From the NCBI RefSeq assembly GCF_030700285.1, contig NZ_JAUYZJ010000005.1:1-64000 (forward strand): a stretch of 64,000 bases of DNA, read 5' to 3'. A program made the position numbers and the translations under genes. Below are positions 37,068 through 45,765 of this stretch, piece after piece (position 1 is the stretch's first letter; every line of letters begins with the position of its first letter). The stretch is from Methylobacterium sp. NEAU K (GTDB lineage: Bacteria; Pseudomonadota; Alphaproteobacteria; Rhizobiales; Beijerinckiaceae). The notes below the pieces were generated by a model that ran no database searches, had not been told where the DNA came from, and saw nothing but the letters and a program-made list of their open reading frames with translations.

Positions 37068-38171
37068 ATGAAGACCATTCTGGCGGTCGTCGGTGGGGCT
37101 CTGGCCCTGTTCCTCACCATCGCGATGTTCGGCGGCGCGGGCTGGACCCACCCGCCGATGGCCAACAAGCAGACCGGCTTCCGCGGGACCGGCATGGACC
37201 TGATCCGAACCCGGAACGGGAACGAAGCGCTCGCGGCGGCCAACGTCGCCCCGGCACCGGCAGATCCCGCGGATGCGGGCGGCGACAAGGCCTCGGCAGT
37301 CTACGAGAACGTGCAGGTGCTCGGCGATCTCTCGGCCGAGCAGTTCAACCGCCTCATGGTCTCGATCACCGAATGGGTGGCGCCCCAACAGGGCTGTACC
37401 TACTGCCACAGCACCGAGAACATGGCCTCCGATGAGCTTTACCAGAAGCGGGTCGCCAGGCGCATGCTGCAGATGACACAGCACATCAATTCGACCTGGA
37501 AGGAGAAGCACGTCCACGAGGCGGGCGTGACCTGCTACACGTGCCACCGGGGCAACCCGGTGCCCACCAACATCTGGTTCGACCGCCCTGTCCAGGGCGC
37601 GGGGCGGTTCATCCCGCGCAACAACAGTCAGAACCTCGCCTCCGCGGAGGTCGGCAACACCTCGCTGCCCTACGACGTCTACCAAGCCTTCTACCAGCAC
37701 AAGGAGACGTCGGAGGACGCGGTACGGGTCAACGGCACCACGGCGCTGCCCGAGACGAAGGGCAAGCCGATCCAGGACGCCGAGAAGACCTTCGCGATCA
37801 TGATCAGCATGTCGCAATCGCTCGGCGTGAACTGCACCTTCTGCCACAACACTCGCTCGGTGGCGCAGTGGGACACGAGCACGCCGAACCGCGTCCATGC
37901 CTGGTACGGCATCCGAATGGTCCGCGACTTGAACCAGGACTACATCACGCCGCTCACCTCGACGTTCCCGAGGAACCGCCTCGGCGCGCTCGGAGACGCG
38001 CCGAAGATCAACTGCGCCACCTGCCACAACGGCGCGAACAAGCCGCTCAACGGCGCCAACGTGATCGGGCCCTACCCGGAGCTGTCGCACCCGACCATCG
38101 CGGAGAACCTGCCGAACGGCGAGGCGAAGGATCCGATTCCCGGCACAACCACGCCGGCGCCGAAGCCCTGA
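37068..38171 (+). CDS. pufC: Reaction-centre tetraheme cytochrome c
   Basis: Periplasmic electron donor to the photo-oxidised special pair. The 367 residues contain four CxxCH heme sites: CTYCH (from Cys110), CYTCH (156), CTFCH (256) and CATCH (316), with methionine sixth ligands in preceding helices. The N-terminal hydrophobic segment TILAVVGGALALFLTIAMF has no lipobox cysteine, so it probably serves as an uncleaved anchor or signal rather than a lipid attachment. It is the last puf gene and is followed by strong hairpins. Confidence 0.96.
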   Translation: MKTILAVVGGALALFLTIAMFGGAGWTHPPMANKQTGFRGTGMDLIRTRNGNEALAAANVAPAPADPADAGGDKASAVYENVQVLGDLSAEQFNRLMVSITEWVAPQQGCTYCHSTENMASDELYQKRVARRMLQMTQHINSTWKEKHVHEAGVTCYTCHRGNPVPTNIWFDRPVQGAGRFIPRNNSQNLASAEVGNTSLPYDVYQAFYQHKETSEDAVRVNGTTALPETKGKPIQDAEKTFAIMISMSQSLGVNCTFCHNTRSVAQWDTSTPNRVHAWYGIRMVRDLNQDYITPLTSTFPRNRLGALGDAPKINCATCHNGANKPLNGANVIGPYPELSHPTIAENLPNGEAKDPIPGTTTPAPKP

Positions 38172-38177
38172 GCATCA

Positions 38178-38206
38178 TTGGCCGAATTCGAGAGGGGTTC
38201 GGCCAA
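38178..38206 (+). terminator. Hairpin just after pufC
   Basis: TTGGCCGAA (38178-38186) and TTCGGCCAA (38198-38206) pair perfectly over nine bases with an 11-base loop, starting six bases past the pufC stop. There is no U-tract behind it. Confidence 0.55.
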
Positions 38207-38229
38207 ACGAAGCATCGTACCAAAGGCTG

Positions 38230-38268
38230 AGAGCCGTTCCCGATTGCAACGTGATCGGGGACGGCTCT
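38230..38268 (+). terminator. Long hairpin downstream of pufC (first of tandem pair)
   Basis: AGAGCCGTTCCCGAT (38230-38244) pairs with 38254-38268 over 15 positions, with a single G-U wobble and a nine-base loop. Probable transcription end or RNA-stabilising structure of the puf operon. Confidence 0.65.
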
Positions 38269-38279
38269 AGCTTGCGAGA

Positions 38280-38314
38280 CGACGAAGCGGCCGGCGCCCC
38301 CGGCCGCTTCGTCG
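38280..38314 (+). terminator. Long hairpin downstream of pufC (second of tandem pair)
   Basis: CGACGAAGCGGCCGG (38280-38294) and its exact complement (38300-38314) form a perfect 15-base stem with a five-base loop. No T-run follows, as for most hairpins in this GC-rich window. Confidence 0.65.
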
Positions 38315-38390
38315 CGCGACTGCTACAGGGAACCGCTATCCGCCTCGGACGTCGACAAGCCGCGGCCGAGCTTGGCCATAGGAGGCGCCC

Positions 38391-38543
38391 GTGACCATCA
38401 CCATCTCGAACCTGCAACCGCTCATCGCGATCCTGGCCGGGATCCTGATCCTGATCGTGCCGCGGCTCCTCAACTACATCGTGGCGATCTACCTGATCGC
38501 GGTCGGCGTGATCGGGCTCGGGCTGCTGCGCGGCTTCTCATGA
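38391..38543 (+). CDS. DUF3096-type small membrane protein, 50 aa
   Basis: Starts at GTG 38391 after AGGAGG and encodes 50 residues. Two hydrophobic stretches, LIAILAGILILIVP and YIVAIYLIAVGVIGLGLL, are joined by RLLN. The pattern TISNLQPLIAILAGILILIV-PRLLNYIVAIYL is that of the DUF3096 family, small inner-membrane proteins of unknown role. It stands between the puf hairpins and ppdK, about 160 bases from the ppdK start. Confidence 0.8.
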   Translation: MTITISNLQPLIAILAGILILIVPRLLNYIVAIYLIAVGVIGLGLLRGFS

Positions 38544-38701
38544 GTCGCGCGCGCAAGAGGGATCCCTGACAGACCGTCCCGGGCGTCAGCCGCGTGGGCA
38601 TCAGCCTGCGGCGTGTTCATCTTGCGTTGCGATGCGGGATGGTCCAACCCGCGCCCATCAGCTCGGCCGGCGCCGAGTACCAGACAATGGACGGGATCGA
38701 C

Positions 38702-41392
38702 ATGGCGACCGGCAGCGCGAAGTGGGTCTACGCCTTCGGTGACGGCAAGGCGGAGGGCAAGTCGCAGATGCGCGACCTGCTCGGCGGGAAGGGAGCCAAC
38801 CTCGCCGAGATGTCGAACCTCGGATTGCCCGTCCCGCCCGGCTTCACAATCACCACGGAGGTCTGCACCTATTACTACGATCACGGGCAGTCCTACCCGC
38901 CGGAGCTGAAGGACCAGGTTGTCGCCGCTCTGGCCCAGATCGGCTCGCTCACCGGCCGCCGGTTCGGTGATGCGACGAACCCGCTCCTGGTCTCGGTCCG
39001 CTCCGGCGCCCGGGCCTCGATGCCGGGCATGATGGACACGGTGCTGAACCTCGGTCTCAACGACCAGACGGTCCTGGCGCTGGCCAAGGAGGCCGGCGAC
39101 GAGCGGTTCGCCTACGATTCCTATCGCCGCTTCATCACCATGTACTCGAACGTTGTCCTCGGCGTTGAGCACCACGCCTTCGAGGAGGCGCTGGAGCACT
39201 ACAAGGAGGCCAAGGGCTTCGAGCTCGATACCGAACTCGGCGCTGAGGATTGGAAGTCGCTGATTCAGACCTACAAGAAGATCGTCCGGGATGCGCGCGG
39301 CTCCGACTTCCCGCAGGTCGCGGAGGACCAGCTCTGGGGCGCGATCAGCGCCGTGTTCGATTCGTGGATGATCCCGCGCGCGAAGAAGTACCGGGAGCTG
39401 AACGCCATCCCGGAGAGCTGGGGCACGGCGGTGAACGTTCAGGCCATGGTGTTCGGCAACATGGGCGACACCTCGGCCACCGGCGTGGCCTTCACCCGCA
39501 ACCCCTCCACGGGCGAGAAGGCGTTGTACGGCGAATTCCTGATCAACGCACAGGGCGAGGACGTGGTGGCGGGCATCCGCACGCCGCAGAACATCACCGA
39601 GAAGGCCCGGATCGAGGCCGAGAGCGACAAGCCTTCGATGGAGAAGGCCATGCCCGAGAGCTACGCGGAGCTGACCCGGATCTACGGGATCCTGGAGCGC
39701 CACTACCGCGACATGCAGGACATGGAGTTCACCATCGAGAAGGGTAAGCTCTGGATGCTCCAGACCCGCAACGGCAAGCGCACGGCCAAGGCGGCCCTGC
39801 GCATCGCCGTGGATCTGGCCGGCGAAGGGCTGATCTCCCGCGACGAGGCGATCGGCCGGGTCGAGCCCTCGGCCCTCGACCAGCTCCTGCATCCGACGAT
39901 CGATCCGAAGGCGGAGCGCAAGGTCATCGCCTCCGGCCTGCCGGCCTCGCCGGGCGCGGCGACCGGCGAGATCGTGTTCAACTCCGAGGACGCGGAGGCG
40001 CACCGCAAGGCGGAGCGCAAATGTATCCTGGTCCGCATCGAGACCTCGCCCGAGGACATCCACGGCATGCACGCCGCCGAGGGCATCCTGACCACCCGCG
40101 GGGGCATGACCAGCCACGCGGCCGTGGTCGCCCGCGGCATGGGCAAGCCCTGCGTCTCCGGGGTCGGCTCGATCCGGATCGACTACAAGGCCCAGACCCT
40201 GAAGGTCGGCGACACCACCCTGAAGGCGGGCGACAGGATCACCATCGACGGATCCACCGGCCAGGTGATCCAGGGAGAGGTGAAGATGCTCGAGCCCGAG
40301 CTATCGGGCGACTTTGCGACCCTGATGGAATGGGCCGATGCCATCCGAGTCATGAAGGTTCGGGCCAACGCCGATACGCCCACCGACGCCCGCACGGCGC
40401 GCAACTTCGGCGCCGAGGGGATCGGCCTATGCCGGACCGAGCACATGTTCTTCGAGGGTGACCGCATCATCGCGGTGCGCGAGATGATCCTCGCCGACGA
40501 TGCCGAGGGCCGCCGCGCGGCGCTCGCGAAGATCCTGCCCTATCAGCGGCAGGACTTCGTGGAGCTGTTCACGATCATGTCCGGGCTGCCGGTCACGATC
40601 CGGCTTCTCGATCCGCCTCTGCACGAGTTCCTGCCGCATACGGACGAGGAGGTCCGCGAGGTGGTTGAAGCGACCGGCGTGTCGGAGGAGAAGATCCGCA
40701 ATCGGACGCGCGAATTGTCCGAGCACAATCCGATGCTCGGCTTCCGCGGCTGCCGCTTGGCGATCGCCTTCCCGGAGATCGCCGAGATGCAGGCGCGGGC
40801 GATCTTCGAAGCCGCGATCCAGGCCGCAGCCGATACCGGGAGCCCGGTCACCCCCGAGGTGATGGTGCCGCTGGTCTTCACCCGCGCCGAGTTCGACATC
40901 GTGAAGGCGCGGATCGACGCCATGGCCAAGGCGGTGTCGGAGGAGAAGGGCGCGCCCCTCGACTACCAGGTCGGCACGATGATCGAGCTGCCGCGGGCGG
41001 CGCTCAAGGCTGGCGAGATCGCCCAGACGGCCGAGTTCTTCTCGTTCGGCACCAATGACCTGACGCAGACGGCGCTGGGCATCTCCCGGGACGACGCGGC
41101 GACCTTCCTGGGGCCCTACACCCAGAAGGGTATCCTCCCCGCCGACCCGTTCATCACGATCGACCAGGAAGGCGTGGGCGAGCTGGTGCGCATCGGCGTC
41201 GAGCGCGGCCGTGCCACCCGTCCGGACATCAAGCTCGGCATCTGCGGCGAACATGGCGGCGATCCGGCCTCGATCGGCTTCTGCCAGGAGGTCGGGCTCG
41301 ATTACGTCTCGTGCTCGCCCTACCGGGTGCCGATCGCGCGTCTCGCGGCGGCCCAGGCGGCCCTCGGCAAGGTTTCCGGCAAGGAAGGCTGA
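38702..41392 (+). CDS. ppdK: Pyruvate, phosphate dikinase
   Basis: Interconverts pyruvate, ATP and phosphate with phosphoenolpyruvate, AMP and diphosphate, supplying PEP during growth on C1 or C2 compounds. From ATG 38702 it has 896 residues, the normal size; the frame is open back to 38594 but family proteins start with KWVYAFGDG. The ATP-grasp part has LLGGKGANLAEMSNLGLPVP. The central phosphohistidine is in GGMTSHAAVVARGMGKPCVS. The PEP-binding barrel carries GLCRTEHMFF, FGTNDLTQTALG and the catalytic cysteine in ICGEHGGDPASIGFC. Confidence 0.97.
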   Translation: MATGSAKWVYAFGDGKAEGKSQMRDLLGGKGANLAEMSNLGLPVPPGFTITTEVCTYYYDHGQSYPPELKDQVVAALAQIGSLTGRRFGDATNPLLVSVRSGARASMPGMMDTVLNLGLNDQTVLALAKEAGDERFAYDSYRRFITMYSNVVLGVEHHAFEEALEHYKEAKGFELDTELGAEDWKSLIQTYKKIVRDARGSDFPQVAEDQLWGAISAVFDSWMIPRAKKYRELNAIPESWGTAVNVQAMVFGNMGDTSATGVAFTRNPSTGEKALYGEFLINAQGEDVVAGIRTPQNITEKARIEAESDKPSMEKAMPESYAELTRIYGILERHYRDMQDMEFTIEKGKLWMLQTRNGKRTAKAALRIAVDLAGEGLISRDEAIGRVEPSALDQLLHPTIDPKAERKVIASGLPASPGAATGEIVFNSEDAEAHRKAERKCILVRIETSPEDIHGMHAAEGILTTRGGMTSHAAVVARGMGKPCVSGVGSIRIDYKAQTLKVGDTTLKAGDRITIDGSTGQVIQGEVKMLEPELSGDFATLMEWADAIRVMKVRANADTPTDARTARNFGAEGIGLCRTEHMFFEGDRIIAVREMILADDAEGRRAALAKILPYQRQDFVELFTIMSGLPVTIRLLDPPLHEFLPHTDEEVREVVEATGVSEEKIRNRTRELSEHNPMLGFRGCRLAIAFPEIAEMQARAIFEAAIQAAADTGSPVTPEVMVPLVFTRAEFDIVKARIDAMAKAVSEEKGAPLDYQVGTMIELPRAALKAGEIAQTAEFFSFGTNDLTQTALGISRDDAATFLGPYTQKGILPADPFITIDQEGVGELVRIGVERGRATRPDIKLGICGEHGGDPASIGFCQEVGLDYVSCSPYRVPIARLAAAQAALGKVSGKEG

Positions 41393-41395
41393 AGC

Positions 41396-41426
41396 GCATG
41401 CGGGGGCGCTCGGCGCCCCCGCATGC
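41396..41426 (+). terminator. ppdK terminator hairpin
   Basis: GCATGCGGGGGCGC (41396-41409) and its exact complement (41413-41426) make a 14-base stem with a three-base loop, starting four bases after the ppdK stop. No long T-run follows. Confidence 0.75.
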
Positions 41427-41580
41427 CTTCGTCAACCAAACCGGCAAAAACCGGTTGAAAAAGACCTTACGTCTCATGAACCCAGTCTTCGGCGATACGT
41501 TGACTGGTTGAGCCGACGGGTCGCGCATGCGCGTAGTCCACCCGTCTCGGGTCTAGCGTCACCCGTCAGAATCACCGGCC

Positions 41581-41823
41581 ATGATTCATCCCGACCCGTC
41601 CCCGCTATGCTCCGCCGTGGTCCCGGTCCGGCGCGCTGCCGTGCGCGCCTACCTGGCTCTCGTGGCCGGGCTCGGCGCCGCCGTGACGGCCGGGATGTTG
41701 ATGATGTCGGTGGCGGCCAATAGCGGCAACGAGGCCGAGCGCATCACCGACACTCAGGATGACGGCTATGCAGCGACCCTCGTGGCGGCCCTTGCGGTCA
41801 ATCTCTCCAAGCCGCTGCGGTAA
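41581..41823 (+). CDS. Small putative membrane protein, 80 aa
   Basis: An ORF of 80 residues with one clear hydrophobic helix, AYLALVAGLGAAVTAGMLMM (about 23-42), followed by a polar acidic segment (NEAERITDTQDDG). No known family is recognised and the ribosome site is weak. It is convergent with the DUF882 gene, 34 bases apart. I keep it because of the helix and its position between two terminator-bounded genes. Confidence 0.4.
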   Translation: MIHPDPSPLCSAVVPVRRAAVRAYLALVAGLGAAVTAGMLMMSVAANSGNEAERITDTQDDGYAATLVAALAVNLSKPLR

Positions 41824-41857
41824 GCGCGCCGCGATTTACCTTCCGAGGGCTTGAACC

Positions 41858-43408
41858 TCAGCGCGCGCTCGGCGTCGTCCGCGTCGCCGAGCCGGTGAAC
41901 CGCGCGGCGGTGAGGTCGTCGCCTGGGCTCCTGGCGCTGAAGCGCGTCGCAACCGGTCCGGGCACCGCCGCCACGACGGCGTCCGGCGCTGCCTCGCGAA
42001 CGCGAGCCGTCGCGACCCGTACCGGCACGCTGCGGCTCGCGGGCGCCGAGGCCGGACCGGCGGAGGCCGCCTCGAACAGCGCACGCAGCTGCGCCTTCGC
42101 GTCCGCGTCGGGGGCGACCAGGGTCCGCGCCCGCGCGGGCTCCGCCGCAGCGTCCTTGGCGAGGGCGCGCGTTGCCCTGGGGGCCTCGAGATGCGCCATG
42201 CCCCCGTCGAGCGACGCGAACTGGACCGGGCGCGGCGGTGGCAGCGGCATGGCGAACGCCGACGCCGCGACGACGGCGAAGTCCGCGGGCCGGCGCGGCG
42301 GCAGCGGCGCTACCACGGCGACGATCGCATCGTCGGCGGCCGGACCCGGCTGCGCCACGGTGAGCAGGGACTTGGCGTCGAAAGGCTTGCCTTCGGGCGC
42401 CTTCGCCTGCCCGGACGCAGCCGGCGCCGCGTATGCCAGGGCGACACGTGTTCCGACCGTGTCCTGCGGGTCGGCGCTTGCCACTGCGACCACGGTCCCG
42501 CGGCCCTTCTTCGCAACGGACGCTTGAGGCGACGCGGCCGACTGCTCTGGGGCGGATGACCCGCCGCCGAACAGACTCGCCAGGAAGCCGAACAGGCCGG
42601 GTCCGTCCTCGTCCTCGCCGCTGGCCATCTGCGTGGTGATGCCGGCCACTGTGCCGCCGCGGGCCAAAATCTCGGCCTTCGCCTCCTCGTAGCGGGGGAA
42701 GGGGCGGTTGTCGCTCGGGAGCAGGACCGTCTTGCCGTCCGGGAACAGGCGCGCGAGCTGATCGTGGGTCATGCGCGGCCACATCCGTACCGAGCCGACA
42801 TCGAGGTGGATAAAGGGCGTACCGGCATGCGGGTACCAGCCGACGCCGCCGCGCTGCATCTGGAGGCCGACCTCGCGGATCCGGTCGATCGGCACGTCCG
42901 GCAGGAAGAAGTCCATGGCCTTGCCGAGCATGTGCTGGCTGAACTCGGCCACCATCCGGGAGCGGCGGCGCAGCATCGCGTTGGTGCCGGGCGAGCGATA
43001 GGCCGAGACGATGTGGATCGGCTGGCTGGAGCCGACCTGCCGGTAGGCCTCCCACACCGTGTCGAACAGGCGCGGATCCATCTTGACCGGCTCGTTGATG
43101 CGCCAATCGCGCAGGAGCCAGTTCAGCTGATCGAGGGCCGCACGGTCGTAGCGGCCGTCGCGCTTGAACGTGATGGTCGCGCTCTCCTGGGTATGGGTAT
43201 GGTAGATCGTGAGCGAGCGGGTATCGCCATTGGCGACCGCGTCCTCGGTCTCGGCCGTTCCGGCCACCAAGCCGAGCACGATGCCGGACAGCGCGAGGGC
43301 GATACGACGGGCTGGACGCGGAAGGCTCGGCACGCTGGTCCTGATCCTCTTCCGGTCCCCGCGAAGGGTGCTCGGCGGGCGTCTGACCGAGGCGAACCGG
43401 ACCGACAC
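41858..43408 (-). CDS. DUF882 (YcbK-like, M15-type) peptidoglycan peptidase with long Ala/Pro tail
   Basis: A 516-residue exported protein. The hydrophobic signal RRIALALSGIVLGLVAGTA lies about 34 residues in. The DUF882 domain (about 60-240) contains SAYRSPGTNAMLRRRS, EFSQHMLGKAMDFFLPD and GTPFIHLDVGSVRMWP, giving the His/Asp/His zinc set of D-alanyl-D-alanine-type carboxypeptidases. The last 250 residues are low-complexity Ala/Pro/Arg repeats such as PLPPRRPADF and PLPPPRPVQF. The start is GTG 43408; a GTG further in, just before PSLPRPARR, is an alternative closer to the signal. It is followed at once by the L,D-transpeptidase on the same strand. Confidence 0.8.
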   Translation of the reverse strand: MSVRFASVRRPPSTLRGDRKRIRTSVPSLPRPARRIALALSGIVLGLVAGTAETEDAVANGDTRSLTIYHTHTQESATITFKRDGRYDRAALDQLNWLLRDWRINEPVKMDPRLFDTVWEAYRQVGSSQPIHIVSAYRSPGTNAMLRRRSRMVAEFSQHMLGKAMDFFLPDVPIDRIREVGLQMQRGGVGWYPHAGTPFIHLDVGSVRMWPRMTHDQLARLFPDGKTVLLPSDNRPFPRYEEAKAEILARGGTVAGITTQMASGEDEDGPGLFGFLASLFGGGSSAPEQSAASPQASVAKKGRGTVVAVASADPQDTVGTRVALAYAAPAASGQAKAPEGKPFDAKSLLTVAQPGPAADDAIVAVVAPLPPRRPADFAVVAASAFAMPLPPPRPVQFASLDGGMAHLEAPRATRALAKDAAAEPARARTLVAPDADAKAQLRALFEAASAGPASAPASRSVPVRVATARVREAAPDAVVAAVPGPVATRFSARSPGDDLTAARFTGSATRTTPSAR

Positions 43409-43530
43409 AGCCGCCGGTTCCTCGTCAAGCCGAGCTTGCGAAGGAAACGGCTAAGGCTGGACCGTGGCGAAATCGTGCCCTGCCGTGCGGCCGCGCACCC
43501 AAGAGTTGAGGACCGGCAGGCCCTGAACGC

Positions 43531-45522
43531 CTACCACCAGCTCCGGGTCGCCGGCGGGGGCGGCGGCGTCCACAAGCCGGGCTCGCCGTATGCGGGCGCA
43601 CTCTCGGCGCGGGCGGCCCGGCGCAGGACGCGGCGCGGCGCGACGTATTCCTCGTCGCGCTCGGCCTGCTGTCCATCGGCGTAGCGGCGGGGACGGGATG
43701 CCTCCCGGTGCGGGGCAGGCCGCGCGTGGGCGACCGGCACCGTCTCGGCCCTGCGCCGCGCCGGCTCGTCCGGAAGCCGGGCGATCGCCGGGCCGCCACC
43801 GCCCGGCAGGCCGAGCGCCGCGCGCATCGGCGCGTCGTAGCCATAGAGATCGGGCAATGTGCGGAACGTGCCGCCGTCGTCCACGTAGGCCGTGAAGTAG
43901 GCCAGGTGCACCGGCAGCTTCGCCGGAAGCCGGATCGTGCGCTCACCCTTGCCGATCAGCTTCTTGAGCCGCTCCTCGGACCAGTCGGGCAGCACGACGT
44001 CGGCGAGGCGGAACGGGTCGTCGACGCGCACGCAGCCGTGGCTGAAATCGCGCTTCGCCGCGGAGAACAGCGACCGGTTCGGCGTGTCGTGCAGATAGAC
44101 CGCGTGCTGGTTTGGGAACATGAACTTGATGAAGCCAAGGGCGTTGCGCTCGCCGGGCGGCTGGCGCAGCGCGACGTGGCCGCCATGGCGCACGACCTCG
44201 TAGCCGCCCCAGGTCTTGCCGCCGTAGCCCGCGAGCTTCGGTGCCATCGTCTTCAGGATCGAGGGCGGCACGTACCAGGACGGGTTGACCACCGCGTATT
44301 CCATCAGCCCCGAAAACAGAGGCGTGCGCGATTCCGGCTTGCCGACGATGACGCGGGCCTCGTCCCGAAGGCTCCCGCCGCGATACGCGCGCAGGCGATA
44401 TTCCGGGACGTTGACCAGGATGTAATCTGCGCCGAGATCGCCGGGCAGCCAGCGCCAGCGTTCCATGTTGACGATCAACTCGGCCTCGTTCCCGGTCGCC
44501 CGCGCCGGCCGGCCGGCATCGGCCAAAGCCAGCACGGTCTGGATGTTCAGCACACCGTTCCCGGGCAGCCCACGGCCGCGCTGGAAATTCGCCACCGCCT
44601 CGGACACACCGGAATCGTACTCGTCCGGCTCGCCGGGCCCGCGGTCGAGCGTGCCGGCCGGGCGCGCCTCCAGGTCGAAATGCGCGCGCAGCAGCGGCAC
44701 GCGGGCATCGTGCATGCCGAGCCGCAGGACCGGGCCCGGGGGCAGCCGAAGGGGCTTCACGGCGGCGGGCGCGGGACCGCGCAGCGCGGCGAGGCGCGCC
44801 TTAAGCGCACGGTAGCCCGCCGTCGACGGGTTGTAGGCTTGCAGCGCGTCGCCGGCCTTCGCGCCCGCATCGGAGATCTTGGACAGCACCGCGCTGGCGT
44901 CCGGCAGGTCGAGCTGCGGGGTGATCAACCGCGAGATCGAGGCCAGGTTGACGCGGCCGCCCCGGGCGTCGCGGGCGTAGAGCAGGGCCGCGGCGGACAG
45001 GCGAATGTCGGCATCGGCTACCGCCTTCTGGTCCGGCTTCTCGCCGAGGTTGGGGACCGTGTAGGCGCGGGCGTCGAGCCCGTCCTCGCCGGCGGCGGAC
45101 AGGCGTGCCGAGACCGCTCTGGCGGCCTCCGTCCAGACGCCGTCGGCGATCCAGAGCGGCTTGAAGGCGCGGCCCTCGTAGAAGCCACGGATCGCATCGC
45201 GATCTTTGCTGGTGAGCCGCAGCAGCAGCGGGCTGGTGTCCGAGAACCTGGCGAAGATGGCGGCCCCCAGCGGATCGGCGGGGGCGACTGGCGCGGCGAC
45301 CGAGGTGGCCGGAGCGGGCTCGGCGGCGGGCGGCTCGGGTTTGTAATCGGGCAGCGCCGTCGAGACCGGATCGGACGGAGCTGGAGAATCGGACGGGTGC
45401 ACGGGCGCATCGAGCGCCGCCTTGTCGAGGGCGACCGTCTCGGCGCTGAGCGCACCGGCCGAGGCCAGCGAGCCGGTCAGTAGGGCGGCCAGCGCGACGA
45501 GGCTGGAGCGCGGGACGCGCAT
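43531..45522 (-). CDS. L,D-transpeptidase, YcbB/LdtD family
   Basis: Periplasmic cell-wall cross-linking enzyme, 663 residues from ATG 45522, which follows GGGAG at good spacing. It has signal peptide RSSLVALAALLTGSLASAGA; substrate-recognition and peptidoglycan-binding regions (SGVSEAVANFQRGRGLPGNG); and the YkuD catalytic domain with YLHDTPNRSLFSAAKRDFSH-GCVRV, nucleophile Cys497. A Pro/Arg-rich tail ends in TPPPPPATRSWW. A good promoter lies upstream at 45569-45597. Confidence 0.92.
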   Translation of the reverse strand: MRVPRSSLVALAALLTGSLASAGALSAETVALDKAALDAPVHPSDSPAPSDPVSTALPDYKPEPPAAEPAPATSVAAPVAPADPLGAAIFARFSDTSPLLLRLTSKDRDAIRGFYEGRAFKPLWIADGVWTEAARAVSARLSAAGEDGLDARAYTVPNLGEKPDQKAVADADIRLSAAALLYARDARGGRVNLASISRLITPQLDLPDASAVLSKISDAGAKAGDALQAYNPSTAGYRALKARLAALRGPAPAAVKPLRLPPGPVLRLGMHDARVPLLRAHFDLEARPAGTLDRGPGEPDEYDSGVSEAVANFQRGRGLPGNGVLNIQTVLALADAGRPARATGNEAELIVNMERWRWLPGDLGADYILVNVPEYRLRAYRGGSLRDEARVIVGKPESRTPLFSGLMEYAVVNPSWYVPPSILKTMAPKLAGYGGKTWGGYEVVRHGGHVALRQPPGERNALGFIKFMFPNQHAVYLHDTPNRSLFSAAKRDFSHGCVRVDDPFRLADVVLPDWSEERLKKLIGKGERTIRLPAKLPVHLAYFTAYVDDGGTFRTLPDLYGYDAPMRAALGLPGGGGPAIARLPDEPARRRAETVPVAHARPAPHREASRPRRYADGQQAERDEEYVAPRRVLRRAARAESAPAYGEPGLWTPPPPPATRSWW

Positions 45523-45568
45523 CGTCATCTCCCGGGACGCGGCGGCAAAGCCGCACGCTAAGATTGTG

Positions 45569-45597
45569 ATTATCCGCTCAAGCGTGGCGTTGAGCAA
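45569..45597 (-). promoter_or_regulatory. Promoter of the L,D-transpeptidase gene
   Basis: On the minus strand TTGCTC (complement of 45592-45597) and GATAAT (complement of 45569-45574) are separated by exactly 17 bases. The -10 matches the consensus at five of six positions, in a locally AT-rich stretch. Confidence 0.6.
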
Positions 45598-45652
45598 CTG
45601 CAGTCTTCTTAAGCATTAAATCAAGTTCTATGACGTCAGCGATCCATAATGT

Positions 45653-45674
45653 GCCGCACAATGCGGCTTTTATT
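45653..45674 (+). terminator. Intrinsic-terminator-like hairpin on the plus strand
   Basis: GCCGCA-CAA-TGCGGC followed by TTTTATT (45668-45674) has the form of a rho-independent terminator reading rightwards, yet both neighbouring genes read leftwards. On the minus strand the A-run precedes the stem, so it would not terminate the sigma-54 regulator transcript in the usual way. Confidence 0.45.
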
Positions 45675-45765
45675 GATCGCCGCTATGCATCGTTCAGCAA
45701 AGTCGAACTGTCCGTTGCGCGCCCTCATGCGGGAACGGCCAGTGCGCTAGCGCACCCTGCAACCG

